Source: Frankiales bacterium
GTDB taxonomy: Bacteria > Actinomycetota > Actinomycetes > Mycobacteriales > SCTD01
DNA length: 6,218 nt
Direction: 5' to 3'
NCBI GenBank assembly: GCA_025464915.1
Contig: JAODNF010000379.1
Span: forward strand, 1 to 6,218
Translations under genes and position numbers: made by a program
Notes under the pieces: generated by a model
Databases searched by the model: none
Seen by the model: the letters and a program-made list of their open reading frames with translations, nothing else
What the model was told of the DNA's origin: nothing
Shown here: in pieces, positions 1 through 5,996 of the stretch
Position numbering within the stretch: position 1 is the stretch's first letter
Layout: the number at the start of each line of letters is the position of its first letter

Positions 1-968
1 TCCACCTCGAGCGAGCCGCCGGAGAGGCGGGCGCGCTCGCGCAGCAGGCCGAGCCCGACGTGGCGGCCGCGGTCGGGGCGCACGGCGGACGGGTCGAAGC
101 CGGGGCCCTCGTCGCGGACCTGCGCGACGACGCAGTCCTCGAGGACCTGCAGCGAGACGGTGGCGTCGTCGACGTCGGCGTGCTTGACGACGTTGAGCAG
201 CGCCTCCTGGAAGAACCGGTAGACCGTGACGGCGGAGGCGAGCGGCAGCGGGTAGGGCGACTCGGGCCACTCGATGGCGACGTTGAGGCCGTACCGGCTG
301 TTCATGTCGAGGCGCAAACCCCCGACGGCTGAGGCCAGGTCGCCGTCGCGCAGGGCCGGCGGGCGGGTGCGGGCCATGACGGCGCGGACCTGCTCCTCGG
401 CGTCCTCGACGTAGTCGGCGACCTTGCTGATGTCGGCATCTCCGGCAAGCATGGAGCGGGCGATCATGAGCGACTGGGCGACGGTGTCGTGCAGCTCTGC
501 CGCCAGCTGACCGCGGGCGCCCTCCTCAGCGGCGACCAGGCCGGACAGGAGCTCGAAGACGCCGGCGCCGGCGGTCTCCGCCTCACGGCGGTGCCGCTCG
601 CCCAGCTCGTCGGCGACGCGGACGCGCAGGTGCAGGGCATCGAGGGTGCGGCCGAGCTCGCCCACCTCGAGGGACGAGCGGGCGACCATGCGGGTGCTGG
701 CGACGGGGAGGCCGGGCTCGGCGATGCGGCGGGCGGCGTCCTCGTGCAGCGACCGCAGCGCCGCGGCGAGCTGGATCGCGGCGACGACGGAGCACAGGAC
801 GACGAGCAGGCCGGCACAGGCGCCGGCGGCCAGGGCCTGGGTCGCGGTCGGTGTCAGACCACCGTCGGCGCGCAGCACGGCTGCGACGACACCGCACACG
901 GTCAGGACCGCGCCACCACCGAGGAGCGCGGCCCAGACGGCGAGCGGCAACCCTCCCCGGCGCCTCAC
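1..968 (-). CDS. NarL/LiaS-type sensor histidine kinase, 3' end outside window
   Basis: Membrane sensor kinase that would autophosphorylate on histidine and pass phosphate to a NarL-type regulator, probably the one encoded divergently at 3992-4681 (inference). The 322 visible residues show two hydrophobic segments (about 8-33 and 46-71) and a HAMP-like linker (about 72-122). A HisKA_3 dimerisation helix follows, with the H-box AAELHDTVAQSL carrying the phospho-acceptor His160. The HATPase_c domain has the N-box QEALLNVVKHA (Asn259), the G1 box DEGPGF (Asp286) and the G2 box GLGLL (Gly305). The extracytoplasmic loop is only about 12 residues, so it probably does not sense a large external ligand by itself. 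The start is GTG at 968-966, overlapping the TGA of the upstream gene as GTGA; no good Shine-Dalgarno was seen, so translational coupling is likely. The sequence runs off the window just after the G2 box, so only a short C-terminal stretch should be missing. Confidence 0.93.
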   Translation of the reverse strand, partial: MRRRGGLPLAVWAALLGGGAVLTVCGVVAAVLRADGGLTPTATQALAAGACAGLLVVLCSVVAAIQLAAALRSLHEDAARRIAEPGLPVASTRMVARSSLEVGELGRTLDALHLRVRVADELGERHRREAETAGAGVFELLSGLVAAEEGARGQLAAELHDTVAQSLMIARSMLAGDADISKVADYVEDAEEQVRAVMARTRPPALRDGDLASAVGGLRLDMNSRYGLNVAIEWPESPYPLPLASAVTVYRFFQEALLNVVKHADVDDATVSLQVLEDCVVAQVRDEGPGFDPSAVRPDRGRHVGLGLLRERARLSGGSLEV

Positions 969-2368
969 CGGAGGATGCCCGTCGTGGTCCAGTCCGTGGC
1001 CGGTCGGCTGGGAGAAGCGGGGGTGCCCAGGTCTCCCGCACCGACCAGATCAGGATCGGCAGCCAGCGCGATGGCACCGAGGAGCGACGCGACCGCGCGC
1101 TCGACGAGGTGCAGCTCCTCGACGATGTCGTCGACGCCGCCGTCCGCCTCCGCCAGCCGGGCCAGCCGGTCAGCGGACTCGCGAAGGACCATGAGGGCCG
1201 GGGCGGTGGCGGCGCCGAGGTCCGCGATGCCCTTCGCCGCTGTTCCGGCGGCTGTGGCCTGCTGGGACGCGGACGTCGCCTGCTCGTGCAGGTCGGCGAC
1301 GGACAACCAGCCCTGCGCCTGACCGACGAGGACCTCGGCGAGCCGGATGTCGGCGCGGCCGAAGGCGGGCGAGCCGGCGTCGCGGCGGATGATGATGACG
1401 GCCTGCGGGCCGGCGGCGTTCTCGAGGACGCTGGAGCACCAGGGGCGACCGGCCTCGATGCCGATCGTCACGCCCTTCGCCCCGAGTGCGCGCATGACCC
1501 ATGCCTCGTCGAAGACCTCGGACTCGACCCGCACGCGCTGCGGCGAGCCGGACTCGTCGCCCGCGTAGCGGACGGGCCCGTCGGCCGCGAGCAGCACCAT
1601 CTCGACGTCTGCGCCGCCGAACAGCCGAGCAGCTGCGGTGACCACGACGCGGGCCGAGGAGTCGGAGCTGCGCGCGGTGGCGCGCTCCTGACCGGCGGCG
1701 AGCTCGGCGAACAGCCGGGCCTCCTGGGCCTGGCGGGTCTGCTGGTCGTAGGAGGTCCAGAGCAGAGCGAGGGGTACGACGAGACCGAACAGCCCGAGCG
1801 GCGCGTTCAACCCGAGATAGGCGGCGAGCAGGCCGATCGAGCTGTTGCCGGTGGTGTGCACCAGGGACAGCGGGAACGACGTCACGACCAGCGGCACGAA
1901 CCGCTGCTCACTGGTGACCGAGACGGCCAGCCCGACGAGCGTGTTGTTGACGAGGAAGAAGGCGCCGAGCCCGGCCATCGCGCCCAGGATGCCGCCGCCG
2001 CAGGCGCCGGCGACGAGGGAGCCGGCCGCCGCGCCGGTCGCGAAGACCGACAGGTTGAAGAGCTTCTTCAGGGTCGGGCGGCGCAGTGCGGTCTGGGCGG
2101 CGAGCACGCCGAGGAGGACGGCGAGCGTCGTCCAGCTGCCGGTCGCGACGACCCAGGCGCCGCCGAGCGCGCTCTCGGTGAGGGAGAACGACCAGCTCTG
2201 CCGACCGAACTGCAGGTTGACGACCGCCATCTCCGACGCCGCGACGAGAGCGGCCAACAGGGGCACGGCCCACCAGGCCGGGCTCGCGAAGACGTCGAAG
2301 GCGGTCGCGAGCGCGCCGAAGACCGCAGTGGCCGCAGCCACCCCGGACACGACGCGCGTAGGGCTCAC
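965..2368 (-). CDS. Polytopic membrane protein with GAF-like region, probable accessory sensor
   Basis: A 467-residue protein with no recognised name. Residues 1-205 hold about six or seven hydrophobic segments. They include a cytoplasmic RRPTLKKLFN loop near residue 97, a pattern I associate with the MASE-like membrane domains of HD-GYP and GGDEF proteins. After a short helical linker (206-235), residues 236-352 have the size and strand/helix pattern of a GAF domain (RVVVTAAARLFGGADVEMVLL, then QAVIIIRRD and FGRADIRLAEVLVGQA). Residues 353-437 are helical, rich in Ala and Glu, and end in VEELHLVERAVASLLGAIALA; the last 30 residues look disordered. There is no GGDEF, EAL, HD-GYP, kinase ATPase or DNA-binding domain. 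The start is set at GTG 2368-2366, which overlaps the protease stop (GTGA) and has GGGAG 9 nt upstream. The same frame stays open to 2500 through the protease repeats, but that extension is repeat-derived. Its place between a protease and a kinase suggests it feeds signals to the kinase (inference). Confidence 0.85.
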   Translation of the reverse strand: MSPTRVVSGVAAATAVFGALATAFDVFASPAWWAVPLLAALVAASEMAVVNLQFGRQSWSFSLTESALGGAWVVATGSWTTLAVLLGVLAAQTALRRPTLKKLFNLSVFATGAAAGSLVAGACGGGILGAMAGLGAFFLVNNTLVGLAVSVTSEQRFVPLVVTSFPLSLVHTTGNSSIGLLAAYLGLNAPLGLFGLVVPLALLWTSYDQQTRQAQEARLFAELAAGQERATARSSDSSARVVVTAAARLFGGADVEMVLLAADGPVRYAGDESGSPQRVRVESEVFDEAWVMRALGAKGVTIGIEAGRPWCSSVLENAAGPQAVIIIRRDAGSPAFGRADIRLAEVLVGQAQGWLSVADLHEQATSASQQATAAGTAAKGIADLGAATAPALMVLRESADRLARLAEADGGVDDIVEELHLVERAVASLLGAIALAADPDLVGAGDLGTPASPSRPATDWTTTGILR

Positions 2369-3786
2369 GACTGGTCGCTCCCGCTGTTGCAGCCGCTGTC
2401 GCAGCCCCAGCTGTCGCCGGACCAGCTGCTGGCCGACCAGGACGACGCGGACCAGCTGCTGGCCGACCAGGACGACGCGCTCCAGGACGACGCGCTCCAC
2501 GAGCTCGCGTCGAAGCTCGTCTCGCCGGTCGCGTCACCGCTGCCGTCGAGGGCCTGCCCGTCCGGGCCGGCGCACGGCGTGGTCGTGGTCGTGACGAGTC
2601 CCTGGCCGTCGCGGCGGCCGTGCACGTCGCCGGCGCCGCAGCGGATGGCCGCCTTCACCTGGGCGGCAGTCGAACCCGGGTTGGCGTTGAGGTAGATCGC
2701 CGCCAGCCCGGACGTGATGGCCGTCGCCTGCGACGTACCGGAGCCGCGGAACAGCCCGTGCGGCAGGTGCTTCGTCGATGCGGCCCGCTCGATGACCGAC
2801 CCCAGCGGCAGCAGGCCCAGGACGTCGACACCACTGGCGACGACGTCGGGCTTGGCGTAGCCGTAGATGTTGTCCGAGCCGCTGAACGGCGCGACCCGGC
2901 CGGTGTCGATGTCGGCTGCGCCGACGGTCAGGACCCGCGGGTCGAAGCCGGGGTCGCCGACCTGCCCCCGCTCGTTGCCGGAGGCGACGACGACCGTCAC
3001 ACCGGCGTCCCGCACCTTCTCCACGGCATCCGTGAGGGGGTCGGCGCCGTAGGCCTTCTTCGGGCGGTCGTGCGAGAGCGCGAGGTTGGCGACGTCGACC
3101 TGGCCGGCGTGCGCCGCGATCCACTCGAGCCCGCCGATGACCCGGGACAGCGAGGTGCTGCCGTCCTGGTTCGCGACCCGGACGTTGAGGACCGTGGCTG
3201 CCGGCGCGATCCCGAGGGGCTTGCCCTTGGTGCCGTCCGCTGCTCCGCCTGCGATGACCGTCGCCATGAACGTGCCGTGGCCGTAGCCGTCCGGATAGGT
3301 GCCGCCCGTGCGGGTCTGGCCGGGGGTCGAGGCGTCGACCGCGTCGACGAGGCGACCGGAAGCGCGGTTCAGCGCGTCGGTGTCGCTGACGCCGGTGTCG
3401 ACGACGGCGATCCGCACGCCGTTACCGGCGTCCGGCTTCCCGGCGCGGCCGTCGAGGCCCTCCGAGGCGAGGTTGGCGCCGTTGCTGTCATCACCGTGGC
3501 GGCTGTCGAGCGTGACGCTGTTGTCCAGGTCCAGGCCGCGCACGCCGGGCGTGCGGGCGAGCTGCGCCAGCGCGCCCTCGTGACCGCGGACGACGGCCAT
3601 GTGCAGCGCCGGCAGCGAGCCGACGACCTGCACGCCGCCCGTGCCGACCGGGGCGCCGTCGAAGCTGACCACCGCCTGGAGCACCGGGCCGGCCGCGGCG
3701 GGGAGGGCGAGCAGGCAGCTCGCCCCGAGGAACGCGCCTACGAGCGTGCCGGACGAGGCACGGCGTACGACGGCTGATCCGGTCAC
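2365..3786 (-). CDS. Secreted subtilisin-like S8 serine protease with C-terminal SASSW repeat tail
   Basis: A 473-residue exported subtilase. A signal peptide covers about residues 1-32 (arginines at 8-9, a hydrophobic core, ALPAAAG cleavage region). Residues about 34-95 look like an I9-type propeptide (QAVVSFDG ... GVRGLDLDNSVTL). The catalytic domain (about 122-385) has Asp130 in IAVVDTGVS, His170 in YGHGTFMATVIAG, the oxyanion Asn271 in VVVASGNERG and Ser352 in GSGTSQATAITSG. All catalytic residues are present, so activity is expected. Two small variations are GTF in place of the usual GTH after the catalytic His, and Gln in place of Met after the Ser. Cys383 and Cys405 may form a disulfide. 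Residues 421-460 carry seven 5-residue units ending in Trp, then a short tail with two cysteines (GCDSGCNSGSDQS). The start is GTG with a perfect AGGAGG 7 nt upstream. It is the first gene of the operon, and its stop overlaps the membrane sensor start. Confidence 0.95.
   Translation of the reverse strand: MTGSAVVRRASSGTLVGAFLGASCLLALPAAAGPVLQAVVSFDGAPVGTGGVQVVGSLPALHMAVVRGHEGALAQLARTPGVRGLDLDNSVTLDSRHGDDSNGANLASEGLDGRAGKPDAGNGVRIAVVDTGVSDTDALNRASGRLVDAVDASTPGQTRTGGTYPDGYGHGTFMATVIAGGAADGTKGKPLGIAPAATVLNVRVANQDGSTSLSRVIGGLEWIAAHAGQVDVANLALSHDRPKKAYGADPLTDAVEKVRDAGVTVVVASGNERGQVGDPGFDPRVLTVGAADIDTGRVAPFSGSDNIYGYAKPDVVASGVDVLGLLPLGSVIERAASTKHLPHGLFRGSGTSQATAITSGLAAIYLNANPGSTAAQVKAAIRCGAGDVHGRRDGQGLVTTTTTPCAGPDGQALDGSGDATGETSFDASSWSASSWSASSWSASSWSASSWSASSWSGDSWGCDSGCNSGSDQS
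2407..2511 (-). repeat. Tandem 15-nt repeats encoding seven xxxSW pentapeptides
   Basis: Seven consecutive 15-nt units encode DASSW, five copies of SASSW, and SGDSW, placing Trp exactly every five residues (Trp430 to Trp460 of the protease). At DNA level there is a perfect 30-bp tandem duplication, 2420-2449 and 2450-2479, each containing two units that use different synonymous codons. The other units (2480-2511 and 2407-2419) have diverged. The perfect 30-bp pair suggests a recent duplication by slippage or unequal crossover. Because 15 and 30 are multiples of three, unit gain or loss keeps the protease in frame. Other minus-strand frames also stay open here. Confidence 0.95.
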
Positions 3787-3793
3787 TGAGGGT

Positions 3794-3799
3794 CCTCCT
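3794..3799 (-). promoter_or_regulatory. Ribosome binding site of the S8 protease
   Basis: The minus strand reads AGGAGG here, 7 nt before the GTG at 3786-3784. This perfect Shine-Dalgarno decides the start of the protease. A second purine-rich GGGAGGA lies further upstream (3812-3818), on the edge of the first structured element. Confidence 0.85.
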
Positions 3800-3817
3800 G
3801 TGGGCTGTTCGTCCTCC

Positions 3818-3869
3818 CTTCGGCAGCAAAGAGCCCCGACTGCAGCGTTGACGGGGCTTGTCAGCCGAT
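3818..3869 (+). ncRNA. Candidate structured RNA element, copy 1 (GCAAAG ... CAGCCGA)
   Basis: Read on the plus strand, this copy has a GCAAAG box (3826-3831), a 7-bp hairpin AGCCCCG/CGGGGCT (3832-3838 with 3852-3858, 13-nt loop) and a CAGCCGA box (3862-3868). A short outer helix TCGG/CCGA (3820-3823 with 3865-3868) can close it. The same order of boxes recurs in copy 2, which argues for a conserved structure rather than a chance terminator. The strand is uncertain. On the minus strand the same DNA lies in the protease leader, ending about 18 nt upstream of its ribosome binding site. The boxes resemble the GCAAAGCC and AGCC stretches of class I c-di-GMP riboswitches, but the GGGCAAACC and GNRA-loop half is not visible, so no family is claimed. 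Confidence 0.4.
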
Positions 3870-3892
3870 CGGCCTAACGGCCTCGCTTGGGC

Positions 3893-3940
3893 CTTTCGGA
3901 GCAAAGTCCGGCTACAGGAGGACCTCCCGACAGCCGAAAG
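3893..3940 (+). ncRNA. Candidate structured RNA element, copy 2 (GCAAAG ... CAGCCGA)
   Basis: Second copy, with its GCAAAG box (3901-3906) exactly 75 nt after that of copy 1. A 7-bp outer helix CTTTCGG/CCGAAAG (3893-3899 with 3934-3940) can close it. Alternatively an inner helix CGGCT/AGCCG (3909-3913 with 3932-3936) can form. The two helices share bases 3934-3936, so they compete. The distal part, GGAGGACCTCC (3917-3927), can fold on itself. CAGCCGA is at 3931-3937. The distance between the boxes is 30 nt here against 36 nt in copy 1, so the variable hairpin differs in length and sequence while the boxes are kept. Plus orientation is preferred because a switch-like hairpin pair follows directly before the regulator gene. 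Confidence 0.42.
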
Positions 3941-3941
3941 A

Positions 3942-3970
3942 CCCTGTGAGACGCAGGGAAACGACCCTGC
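3942..3970 (+). promoter_or_regulatory. Mutually exclusive hairpins, possible expression platform before the response regulator
   Basis: CAGGG at 3954-3958 can pair with CCCTG upstream (3942-3946) or with CCCTG downstream (3965-3969; the latter extends to GCAGGG/CCCTGC, 3953-3958 with 3965-3970, loop AAACGA). GACCCTG therefore occurs as a direct repeat flanking its complement. Only one hairpin can form at a time. The downstream hairpin ends 11 nt before the GGAGG ribosome binding site at 3982. This is the arrangement expected of a switchable leader, but function is inferred. Confidence 0.45.
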
Positions 3971-3981
3971 TCAGGCAAGGT

Positions 3982-3986
3982 GGAGG
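3982..3986 (+). promoter_or_regulatory. Ribosome binding site that sets the response regulator start
   Basis: GGAGG lies 5 nt before the GTG at 3992. The GTG at 3980 is in the same frame but has only a weak AGGCAAG directly next to it. The downstream site therefore favours the start at 3992. Confidence 0.6.
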
Positions 3987-3991
3987 ACGCG

Positions 3992-4681
3992 GTGGCAGCC
4001 GGTCTAGAGGGCGCGCTGGACAGCATCCCGGCGCAGGCTGGGGAGAACCCTGGCTTCTCCGCCATGGTCGTGGACGACCACCCGCTCGTTCGCGAGTCGA
4101 TGGTCAACCGCCTGAAGATGATGGGCGCCCGTGAGGTGGTCGAGGCCGCCACTATCGGCGAGGCCCGCGCCCGTGCCAACCTCTCCGGACCGCGTGAGCT
4201 GTGCGTGCTCGACCTCGGCCTCCCCGACGGCTCCGGACTCGACCTGCTCGCCGACCTGCGCTCCGCCGGCTGGCAGCGCCTCGTCGTGCTGTCCGCCGCC
4301 GACGACCCCTACAGCGTCCGCGCCGCGTTCGTCGCCGGCGCCCAGGGCTACCTGCTCAAGTCCGCCTCCCCCGTCGTCGTCGCCGACGGGGTCCGTCGCG
4401 TCCTCGACGGCGGCGTGTACGCCGACCCCTCCGTCGCCTCCCTTCTGGCCGCCGGCCTGCGCGGCGGCCCGGTCGACACCGGCGTCTCCGAGCTCTCCGG
4501 CCGCGAGGTCGAGGTGCTCCGCCTGGTCGCCGACGGTCAGTCCAACAAGCAGATCGGTGACGAGCTCGGCCTGTCGGCCCTGACCGTCAAGTCGCACCTC
4601 GCCCGGATCGCGCGCAAGCTCGGCACCGGCGACCGCGCCGAGATGGTCGCCCTCGCGATGCGTGCGGGAGTCATCCGCTAG
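3992..4681 (+). CDS. NarL/FixJ-family response regulator (REC + LuxR-type HTH)
   Basis: DNA-binding regulator of a two-component system, 229 residues from GTG 3992. The receiver domain has the acidic pair Asp28-Asp29 (VVDDHP), phospho-acceptor Asp74 in LCVLDLGLPDG, the switch residue Ser101 in VVLSAAD and Lys123 in YLLKSASP. All key receiver residues are present. The C-terminal LuxR-type helix-turn-helix begins at ELSGREVEVLRLVADGQSNK and has the recognition-helix pattern LSALTVKSHLARIARKLG. The gene is divergent from the operon that ends in a matching HisKA_3 kinase, so it is the likely partner (inference). An extension of about 24 residues precedes the first receiver strand, which is unusual for this family. 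Starting at ATG 4064 would remove it but leaves no ribosome binding site and trims the first strand. The stop is TAG; a GH5 gene follows after 34 nt on the same strand and could be cotranscribed. Confidence 0.93.
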   Translation: MAAGLEGALDSIPAQAGENPGFSAMVVDDHPLVRESMVNRLKMMGAREVVEAATIGEARARANLSGPRELCVLDLGLPDGSGLDLLADLRSAGWQRLVVLSAADDPYSVRAAFVAGAQGYLLKSASPVVVADGVRRVLDGGVYADPSVASLLAAGLRGGPVDTGVSELSGREVEVLRLVADGQSNKQIGDELGLSALTVKSHLARIARKLGTGDRAEMVALAMRAGVIR

Positions 4682-4691
4682 GCGCTACTGT

Positions 4692-4711
4692 CCCCTCACT
4701 CATCTGGGGGG
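4692..4711 (+). promoter_or_regulatory. Small hairpin covering the G-rich ribosome binding site of the GH5 gene
   Basis: CCCC (4692-4695) can pair with part of the GGGGGG run (4706-4711) across a loop of about 10 nt. That G run is the only Shine-Dalgarno-like sequence before GTG 4716. Pairing would hide it. With four G-C pairs and a few following T residues it could instead act as a weak terminator after the regulator gene. Neither role is certain. Confidence 0.3.
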
Positions 4712-4715
4712 TTCT

Positions 4716-5930
4716 GTGCAGGTTCGCAGTCATCTGTCCGTACTTGCTGCGCTCGCTCTGGGCGCAGCCGCCTTGACCTTCGCTCCCGTTGCGGGCGCAA
4801 CGGCGAGCAGTCCGCTGCTGCCCGCCGGCCCGCTCGGCGTGGTCGGGAACCGCATCGTCGACGGTGCAGGCAACACGCTGATCCTGCGCGGGATCCACCG
4901 AGACGGCCTGGAGGCCGTGAAGAGCAAGAACATCTCCTCCGTACCGACGGACGACGAGATCGCGCGCATCGGCAACTACCCGGGAACCGGTTGGAACGCC
5001 AACATCGTCCGGGTCCCGGTGGGAGCTCCTCAGTGGACCGGTGCGTGCCCGCTTCTCTTCACACCCAGCGCAACGAGCTATCAGGCGATCGTCGACGCCA
5101 CGGTCAGCTCGATCACCCGTCGAGGCATGATCGCGCTGCTCGACCTGCACGAGACCGCCCCTGGCTGCGGCGCCATAAGCCGCCACTGGATGCCGGACGA
5201 CGCCGGTGTTCGACCCTTCTGGCAGAGCGCCGCAGCTCACTACGACAACAACCCGCTGGTCGCGTTCGAGCTCTTCAACGAGCCCTTCAACGTCGACCAG
5301 CCGACCTGGCGCGATGGCACGGATACCGCCACGTTCCAGGAGTGCCTGAACCCCGGGCCTTCGGCCACCCAGCTCCAGAAGACGACCTACCAGAAGTGCC
5401 TGCTGACTGCTCCCAAGTACCAGGCCATGGGGATGCAGGACCTCGTTGACCTGGTCCACGGGATCGCGCCGACGCACCTGTTGGTGGTCGACGGCCCCAA
5501 CTACGCGCAAACCGCTCCGGCCGCACCTCTCGCCGAGCCGGACACCTCGCATCCCAAGATCGCCTACGCGGTGCACCCGTACACCTGCACACAGCCGACT
5601 TCCGCCTGCAACGATCCCGCGACGTACGCCCACGCCGCGACGTCGATCCTCGGCGCCTTCAAGGCGTTCAGCGACAGCAACCAGGTCCCCGTGCTGGCCA
5701 CGGAGTTCGGCTGGCCTACACACACCGGAGCCGCGGGAGAGAACGCCGGACCTGGCTTCTTCACCGACACCTTCGCCTTCTTCCGGGCCCAGTCCCCGCA
5801 GTGGGGCTACACGGCCTTCGCGATGGACGGCCAGACCCAGGGCGCCTACTCCTTGCTCGATGACGCGAGCACCCTGCACCCGAACATCACGGGTGCAACG
5901 GTCAAGTCGGACATCGCCGCGACGTGGTGA
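4716..5930 (+). CDS. Secreted glycoside hydrolase family 5 enzyme (cellulase-like)
   Basis: A 404-residue exported enzyme expected to hydrolyse beta-glycans such as cellulose; the exact substrate cannot be read from sequence. Residues 1-30 form a signal peptide (VLAALALGAAALTFAPVAGATA). The GH5 (beta/alpha)8 barrel starts with GNRIVDGAGNTLILRGIHRDG, carries the conserved Arg99 in NIVRVPV, the His145 region (LLDLHE), the acid/base Glu189 in ELFNEP, the His287/Tyr289 pair in AVHPY, and the nucleophile Glu330 in LATEFGWP. Six cysteines (111, 151, 210, 228, 291, 298) suggest three disulfides, fitting export. The protein ends right after the barrel, so it has no carbohydrate-binding module. The frame is open back to 4662, but the GTG at 4716 gives a proper signal peptide and follows a G-rich site; the upstream extension overlaps the regulator gene. 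Third-position G/C bias looks weaker than in the neighbouring regulator (by eye). Confidence 0.93.
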   Translation: MQVRSHLSVLAALALGAAALTFAPVAGATASSPLLPAGPLGVVGNRIVDGAGNTLILRGIHRDGLEAVKSKNISSVPTDDEIARIGNYPGTGWNANIVRVPVGAPQWTGACPLLFTPSATSYQAIVDATVSSITRRGMIALLDLHETAPGCGAISRHWMPDDAGVRPFWQSAAAHYDNNPLVAFELFNEPFNVDQPTWRDGTDTATFQECLNPGPSATQLQKTTYQKCLLTAPKYQAMGMQDLVDLVHGIAPTHLLVVDGPNYAQTAPAAPLAEPDTSHPKIAYAVHPYTCTQPTSACNDPATYAHAATSILGAFKAFSDSNQVPVLATEFGWPTHTGAAGENAGPGFFTDTFAFFRAQSPQWGYTAFAMDGQTQGAYSLLDDASTLHPNITGATVKSDIAATW

Positions 5931-5996
5931 CCAAACCGCCCTGACAAAGTAAGGTTCGCGTACCCACCCAGCTCTCATTCCTTACCCGGAGCCCAC
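5931..5996 (+). other. Short spacer between the two GH5 genes
   Basis: This 66-nt spacer has no convincing terminator. CTGACA (5941-5946) vaguely resembles a -35 box, but no matching -10 box at 16-18 nt was found. GGAG (5988-5991) lies 5 nt before the next GTG and is the likely ribosome binding site. The two GH5 genes may be cotranscribed. Confidence 0.4.

Noticed and set aside
851..2695. Long plus-strand open frame opposite the sensor genes
   Set aside because: Arg/Gly/Asp-rich shadow of the minus-strand genes in high-GC DNA; no domain pattern, and the opposite strand has clear domains.
2620..3777. Long plus-strand open frame opposite the protease
   Set aside because: The minus strand carries a complete subtilase with its catalytic triad; the plus frame has no motifs.
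3757..3786. Twin-arginine export signal on the protease
   Set aside because: Two adjacent arginines are present but the rest of the Tat consensus is missing; a Sec-type signal peptide explains it better.
3848..3880. Promoter with TTGACG at 3848-3853
   Set aside because: No acceptable -10 box at 16-18 nt, and the TTGACG lies inside the loop and stem of copy 1.
3930..4002. Glycine riboswitch suggested by GCCGAAAG and TCAGGCAAGG
   Set aside because: The GGAGAG start and the spaced conserved core of that family are missing; only short fragments match.
3975..4002. Third copy of the structured element (GCAAGG ... CAGCCGG)
   Set aside because: The boxes are imperfect, no supporting hairpin is seen, and it overlaps the regulator start.
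4662..4715. Upstream start of the GH5 gene
   Set aside because: It would overlap the regulator and put 18 polar residues before the signal peptide; GTG 4716 fits better.
4671..5978. 435-codon minus-strand open frame opposite the GH5 gene
   Set aside because: Low-complexity Arg/Gly/Val content without motifs, while the plus strand has a full GH5 enzyme with a signal peptide.
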